Of a stretch of DNA of 32,087 nt, positions 31,367-32,087 are shown one piece after another (the first letter of the stretch is position 1; the number at the start of each line of letters is the position of its first letter). The notes under the pieces are model-generated. The model saw only the letters and a list, made by a program, of their open reading frames with translations. It was not told where the DNA came from and did no database searches. This DNA is from a bacterium (GTDB lineage: Bacteria > Ratteibacteria > UBA8468 > B48-G9 > JAFGKM01). Location of the stretch: contig DAOOVW010000006.1 in the NCBI GenBank assembly GCA_035370465.1, forward strand, positions 1-32,087, given 5' to 3'. A program made the position numbers and the translations under genes.

Positions 31367-32087
31367 AAGTTATTTATAAAAAACCAGAAAGTATAACAGA
31401 TAATACTACAATTTATTGTCCTGGATGTGGGCATGGAATTGTTCATAAAATTATTGCAGAAGTTATTGACCAACTGGATATAAGAGAAAAAACAATATCT
31501 ATTGCTCCTGTTGGCTGTGCAGTACTATCTTATAACTATTTTAATTTTGATGTAACAGAGGCAGCACACGGTAGATGTCCTGCTGTTGCAACTGCTATAA
31601 AAAGAGTTTATCCTGATAGGATTGTTTTTACATATCAAGGAGATGGAGACCTTGCTGCTATTGGGACTGCTGAAATTATACATTGTGCTGCAAGAGGAGA
31701 AAATATAACAGTAATTTTTATAAATAATGCTGTTTATGGAATGACAAAAGGGCAGATGGCTCCAACTACATTACCAGGGCAGAAAACAACAACAACTCCC
31801 TATGGAAGAGACACATCATATCATGGTTATCCTATAAGAATGTGCGAACTCCTTTCAACATTAGCTGGTCCTTCTTATATTGAAAGAACTACAATAGAAA
31901 ATGTACCTGAAATTATAAAAACAAAAAGGGCAATTCAAAAAGCATTTACATACCAAGTAGAAAATAAGGGATTTTCTTTTGTTGAAGTTCTTTCAACCTG
32001 CCCTACAAACTGGAAAATGACTCCTTCTGAAGCAATGAAATGGGTAGGGGATACAATGAAAAACTATTTTATTCCTGGTGTTTATAA
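31363..32087 (+). CDS. 2-oxoacid:ferredoxin oxidoreductase beta (TPP-binding) subunit, cut by window edge
   Basis: The frame opens at an ATG overlapping the alpha stop by 4 nt and stays open for 241 codons to the end of the window, so the last few residues and the stop are missing. It shows IYCPGCGHGIVHK near the N terminus, APVGCAVLSYNYF, AHGRCPAVATAIKR, and the TPP/Mg motif QGDGDLAAIGTAEIIH followed by NNAVYGMTKGQMAPTT. These are the markers of VorA/KorB/PorB beta subunits. Family members run about 245-280 residues, so little is missing. The complex supplies reduced ferredoxin or acyl-CoA in anaerobes. A gamma subunit gene may follow outside the window. Confidence 0.93.
   Translation, partial: MKVIYKKPESITDNTTIYCPGCGHGIVHKIIAEVIDQLDIREKTISIAPVGCAVLSYNYFNFDVTEAAHGRCPAVATAIKRVYPDRIVFTYQGDGDLAAIGTAEIIHCAARGENITVIFINNAVYGMTKGQMAPTTLPGQKTTTTPYGRDTSYHGYPIRMCELLSTLAGPSYIERTTIENVPEIIKTKRAIQKAFTYQVENKGFSFVEVLSTCPTNWKMTPSEAMKWVGDTMKNYFIPGVY

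Noticed and set aside
1..32087. tRNA, rRNA, CRISPR arrays, insertion sequences, integrase sites
   Set aside because: I scanned the gaps for TPsiC-like motifs, spaced identical repeats, transposase frames and long terminal inverted repeats and saw none; gaps are short and nearly all sequence is accounted for by genes.

Overview
This AT-rich window (roughly 30% G+C by eye) is bacterial chromosome with closely packed, often overlapping genes. The gene content suggests a strict anaerobe, probably with a two-membrane envelope: a DUF39-type homocysteine synthase with its NIL ferredoxin, a Thi4-type thiazole synthase, a 2-oxoacid:ferredoxin oxidoreductase, an Rrf2 Fe-S regulator, an RseC-like protein and a lipoprotein. 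No phage, IS element, CRISPR array, tRNA or rRNA was found. I cannot name the phylum; an uncultivated lineage is likely.

Region 1 (58-8665, + strand). A promoter with a palindrome over its start region precedes an IscR-like Rrf2 regulator. It is followed in tight order by cysK, thi4, the DUF39 homocysteine gene, its NIL/ferredoxin partner and nadA. Three of these products use sulfide or persulfide sulfur and two carry Fe-S clusters, so this looks like a sulfur-assimilation regulon. After a perfect hairpin come rseC-like, NifU-domain and HypA-like genes (the HypA lacks its zinc domain), a GH172/DUF2961 glycosidase, a TauE/SafE permease and an RNase HII-like protein of uncertain activity.

Region 2 (8658-13132, - strand). 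rbfA, argS and a GH116 (GBA2-like) glycosidase form a probable operon. rbfA has no ATG, GTG or TTG anywhere in its frame and must start at ATT behind a strong Shine-Dalgarno. Region 3 (13272-17041, + strand) is ftsK, a short rodZ-like gene and rimO.

Region 4 (17046-26385, - strand). An arginine block, argB-argD-argF, is followed by an M24 peptidase. Upstream of it lies a chain of overlapping or abutting genes: Ser/Thr kinase, histone-deacetylase-like protein, tandem PurS, PurL and PurQ. This joins two post-translational-modification enzymes to the three-part FGAM synthase of purine synthesis.

Region 5 (26588-29679, - strand) holds DUF167, an ECF sigma factor, a soluble zinc anti-sigma factor with RsrA-like ligand spacing, hsp20 and comM. 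Region 6 (29733-32087, + strand) has a strong sigma-70 promoter driving a DUF1318 lipoprotein and the alpha and beta subunits of a 2-oxoacid:ferredoxin oxidoreductase; the beta gene runs off the window edge.

The observations most worth following are the Rrf2-linked sulfide operon, the ATT-started rbfA, the kinase/deacetylase/PurSLQ operon, the zinc-domain-less HypA and the RsrA-like sigma switch beside hsp20.
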